Below are positions 5,056-6,882 of a DNA stretch of 6,882 nucleotides, in pieces. The notes beneath the pieces were generated by a model, which did not search any database, was not told where the DNA came from, and saw nothing but the letters and a program-made list of their open reading frames with translations. A program made the translations under genes and the position numbers. This DNA comes from Desulfobacterales bacterium C00003060 (GTDB lineage: Bacteria; Desulfobacterota; Desulfobacteria; Desulfobacterales; C00003060): contig MAXP01000322.1 of NCBI GenBank assembly GCA_001751085.1, positions 1-6,882 on the forward strand, written 5' to 3'. Position 1 is the stretch's first letter. Each line of letters begins with the position of its first letter.

Positions 5056-6204
5056 ATGGATTACTTAAAGCGTCCCTGCATTATCCCTGACAACCGGACG
5101 GTCATGTCCCGTCAAAACAGCCTGGTGACATTTTTTGGAAAACTTGGCGAAATGGTGGTCGATTATTGCAAATTTGATATGACCAAGACCATGCCCGTCA
5201 AGGTGGAGTGTCCGGATGAAAGCCAGGGCCTGAAGATCCTCTATTTTATAGGCACCTTCGGGACGTCCCCTTTTGTCGGGGGGAAGCTGGGGGCAGAACT
5301 CGATACAAAGGCCATCGTTCCGGCTTCACATCACGCTGAAAATTTGGTCTATGTAATGGGAAGCCACACCGGATACGACCATAAAACCAGGACATGGGGA
5401 AAGATCTATCGCGAAAAAGAGGGGGGCTTCAGCCCCTGCTGCGGCAAATTGGCCGGTGTCATAGGCCCTTATCTCCAAGAGTACGAATATGCCAAGAACA
5501 GCATCAATCTCTTCAAGGAGGAAGGCCGGGTCTTCCTTGAAATCCCGAACCGACTCCTTGGAATTCACAGCTCTGATGAGCCCTACTCTGCCAAGCTTTG
5601 TCTGGAACGCTTTTTGATAAGGGGCAATGCGGAATCAGAGGGGGTTATGACGGCAGAAGACCCACGTTCGGTGATTTTTGAGATACATCCGAATCTGCAA
5701 CATGCTCTCGAAGCCAAGAAACGCAACATAACGCATGACCCGGCCCCGATAGGAGACGACCTCACAGGGGACTATTTCAAATACCTCTGGATCACCACCG
5801 CTCCCTTTCCTGATAATATTACGCGACGATTACATCCCCTGATGCATCAAATCGTCTCCAGTTCGGACTTTCCTCCTATGGTGACAGTTGCAAATGTGCA
5901 AACATGGATAGAGTTCAACAGGTTCGTGGATGCCATCCACGCAATTCCGGATGTATTGTCCAAGGGTGTTTTTGGTGTATCCGGTCTAACAGTCGATTTG
6001 TATTTTGAGGACCGGACTTATGGTTATTCCAATGTGTATTATCCCCAATACGCCTTCTTCAAAACGCCTGGCCAGAGAGAGGGAATTGTAATGGGGCCGT
6101 CGGAAATCAACAACCTCATGGACTCTTATACCCCAAAGCAAAGGCTCTCAATAGACCAAATCCTTGAGTGCAATGACAAGGCAGACGAAAAGATCGAGCT
6201 TTAG
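5056..6204 (+). CDS. Candidate LCIB-type (beta/theta) carbonic-anhydrase-like protein
   Basis: A 382-residue soluble protein without signal peptide or membrane segments. The N-terminal half has the pattern I associate with the LCIB/C family of zinc enzymes related to beta-carbonic anhydrases: a Cys-x-Asp element CPDE (C52, D54), a glycine-rich GTFGTSPFVGGKLGAEL stretch (67-83), SHH (91-93), a GSHTGYD motif (102-108, compare GPHVGI), a WGKIYRE segment (114-120) and a PCCG motif (127-130). C52, one of H92, H93 or H104, and C128 or C129 would supply the zinc ligands. The arginine that completes the beta-anhydrase Asp-Arg dyad is Ser in the CPDES element. The C-terminal half (about 180-382) is not recognised. 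If right, the enzyme interconverts CO2 and bicarbonate, linking with the transporter. The ATG has a strong GGAGG six bases upstream. Recognition is by motif memory, so moderate. Confidence 0.5.
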   Translation: MDYLKRPCIIPDNRTVMSRQNSLVTFFGKLGEMVVDYCKFDMTKTMPVKVECPDESQGLKILYFIGTFGTSPFVGGKLGAELDTKAIVPASHHAENLVYVMGSHTGYDHKTRTWGKIYREKEGGFSPCCGKLAGVIGPYLQEYEYAKNSINLFKEEGRVFLEIPNRLLGIHSSDEPYSAKLCLERFLIRGNAESEGVMTAEDPRSVIFEIHPNLQHALEAKKRNITHDPAPIGDDLTGDYFKYLWITTAPFPDNITRRLHPLMHQIVSSSDFPPMVTVANVQTWIEFNRFVDAIHAIPDVLSKGVFGVSGLTVDLYFEDRTYGYSNVYYPQYAFFKTPGQREGIVMGPSEINNLMDSYTPKQRLSIDQILECNDKADEKIEL

Positions 6205-6232
6205 CCCAAAGCTTCAGTGACCAGGAGGACCG

Positions 6233-6709
6233 ATGACACACAGAAGAAGCGTAAAAGATCTGGTCATTCCCCTGACTGATTACCCTCATATGCCCTATTG
6301 GGGAACCCTTAAGGAGGCGATTGTACAGCTTAACGTCGCATATGAAACCGGACACCACACAGTCCTGATTTTTGATGAGGCATATAAGTTCGTCGGGATG
6401 CTCTCTCAGAAGGACATATTGAAGGGCCTTGAGCCCAAATTTGTACGGGGTTTTAGAGATGGATTGCCTGTGTCCTGGGACGACTTGTTGGAATCAGAAA
6501 GTCGAAAACGGCTTGCCCGGCCTGTCAAGGAGTTCATGTCTCAGCGTACTGCTACTGTTGATGCCGGAGACAGTATCTTGAAGGCTTCGCATATCATGCT
6601 GCAGGAAAATGTTTCTCTCCTGCCGGTCACGGAAGGAGAGAAGCTCATTGGCGTGGTGCGTATCGACAATCTATTTCATAACATAACCAATGCTGTATTG
6701 AAATTGTAA
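6233..6709 (+). CDS. Tandem CBS-domain protein (second paralogue)
   Basis: A 158-residue soluble two-CBS (Bateman) protein that ends the operon, 28 bases after the carbonic-anhydrase-like gene, with AGGAGG four to five bases before its ATG. CBS1 spans about residues 6-68, with VLIFDEAYKFVGMLSQKDIL as its central strand-helix; CBS2 spans about 96-155 (RPVKEFM to LIGVVRIDNLF). It aligns along its length with the first gene: SVKDL/KVKDV start, TDYPHMPYW at 15-23, GLEPKFVRG against GIEPRFLR, and HIMLQENVSLLPV against FIMLHAGVDLIPV. The inter-domain insert is about 15 residues shorter. As the pair brackets the transporter and the enzyme, homo- or heterodimers that gate transport in response to adenine nucleotides are plausible; the ligand and partner are not shown by the sequence. 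Confidence 0.9.
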   Translation: MTHRRSVKDLVIPLTDYPHMPYWGTLKEAIVQLNVAYETGHHTVLIFDEAYKFVGMLSQKDILKGLEPKFVRGFRDGLPVSWDDLLESESRKRLARPVKEFMSQRTATVDAGDSILKASHIMLQENVSLLPVTEGEKLIGVVRIDNLFHNITNAVLKL

Positions 6710-6804
6710 CATCCCATTGCGCTACGGATCTCCGGAAACAGTAGGTCTCACCAGGCCTCTCGCTCAGTGATTGAAATCACGGGCGGGTGCTGACTCATAT
6801 TTTC

Positions 6805-6833
6805 TTCACTTCACAGGATTTATCTCTCATAAT
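6805..6833 (+). promoter_or_regulatory. Weak sigma-70-type promoter candidate
   Basis: TTCACT (6805-6810) and CATAAT (6828-6833) are separated by 17 bases, matching 4 of 6 and 5 of 6 consensus positions. It would start transcription near 6840, just before the possible gene start at 6853. The two hexamers alone are modest evidence. Confidence 0.3.
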
Positions 6834-6852
6834 TTAAGAATCAGGCAGGAAC

Positions 6853-6882
6853 ATGATAATATCAAAGGTATCGAGACCAATG
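6853..6882 (+). CDS. Possible start of a further gene (cut by window edge)
   Basis: An ATG at 6853 opens ten codons (MIISKVSRPM) to the right edge. An AGGCAGGA stretch ends two bases before it, slightly close for a ribosome site. The 143 bases after the second CBS gene and a possible sigma-70 promoter suggest a separate transcription unit. Too short to identify. Confidence 0.3.
   Translation, partial: MIISKVSRPM

Noticed and set aside
6767..6780. GTGATT-GA-AATCAC palindrome considered as the operon terminator
   Set aside because: The loop would be only two bases, the stem is AT-rich and no T-run follows; it could be an operator but nothing supports that.

Overview
The window looks like part of a Gram-negative, probably anaerobic proteobacterial genome of the Desulfobacterota (deltaproteobacterial) type. 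This is an inference from three things: a sigma-54 activator with a matching -24/-12 promoter, a Na/phosphate symporter beside a PhoU-like DUF47 protein, and three intergenic 7-bp-period repeats of a kind I associate with sulfate-reducer and related genomes. No rRNA, tRNA, IS element or CRISPR array was seen.

Layout. Two gene clusters diverge from a roughly 550-bp regulatory region. Leftward (minus strand) are a sigma-54-dependent activator without a sensory domain (about 2341-1298), a DUF47/PhoU-like protein (1296-634) starting one base after the activator's stop codon, and the first 180 residues of a Na/Pi-cotransporter-family protein (542 to the window edge). Rightward (plus strand) is a compact four-gene operon: a two-CBS-domain protein (2898-3422), a 12-ish-segment DASS/SLC13-type transporter (3438-4967), a protein I read as a divergent LCIB-type carbonic anhydrase relative (5056-6204), and a second CBS-domain protein paralogous to the first (6233-6709). 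A further gene may begin at 6853 and run off the right edge.

Regulation. The rightward operon has a near-consensus sigma-54 promoter at 2752-2768. About 130-150 bp upstream of the predicted transcription start are two 14-bp palindromes, GGCAAAATCTTGCC and GGCAAAAATTTGCC, exactly 20 bp apart. They are natural candidates for the enhancer sites of the divergently encoded activator. The 5' leader holds a small ORF with a good ribosome binding site and two or three short stem-loops, some mutually exclusive.

How the genes may work together (inference). A secondary anion transporter, a putative zinc CO2/bicarbonate enzyme and two small nucleotide-sensing-type CBS proteins under one nitrogen/stress-style activator would fit a regulated inorganic-carbon (or other small anion) uptake module. 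The transporter's two SNT substrate/sodium signatures are replaced by AHT and MNV, so the usual dicarboxylate or sulfate assignment is unsafe. The divergent phosphate-type genes share the regulator and may belong to the same anion-homeostasis programme.
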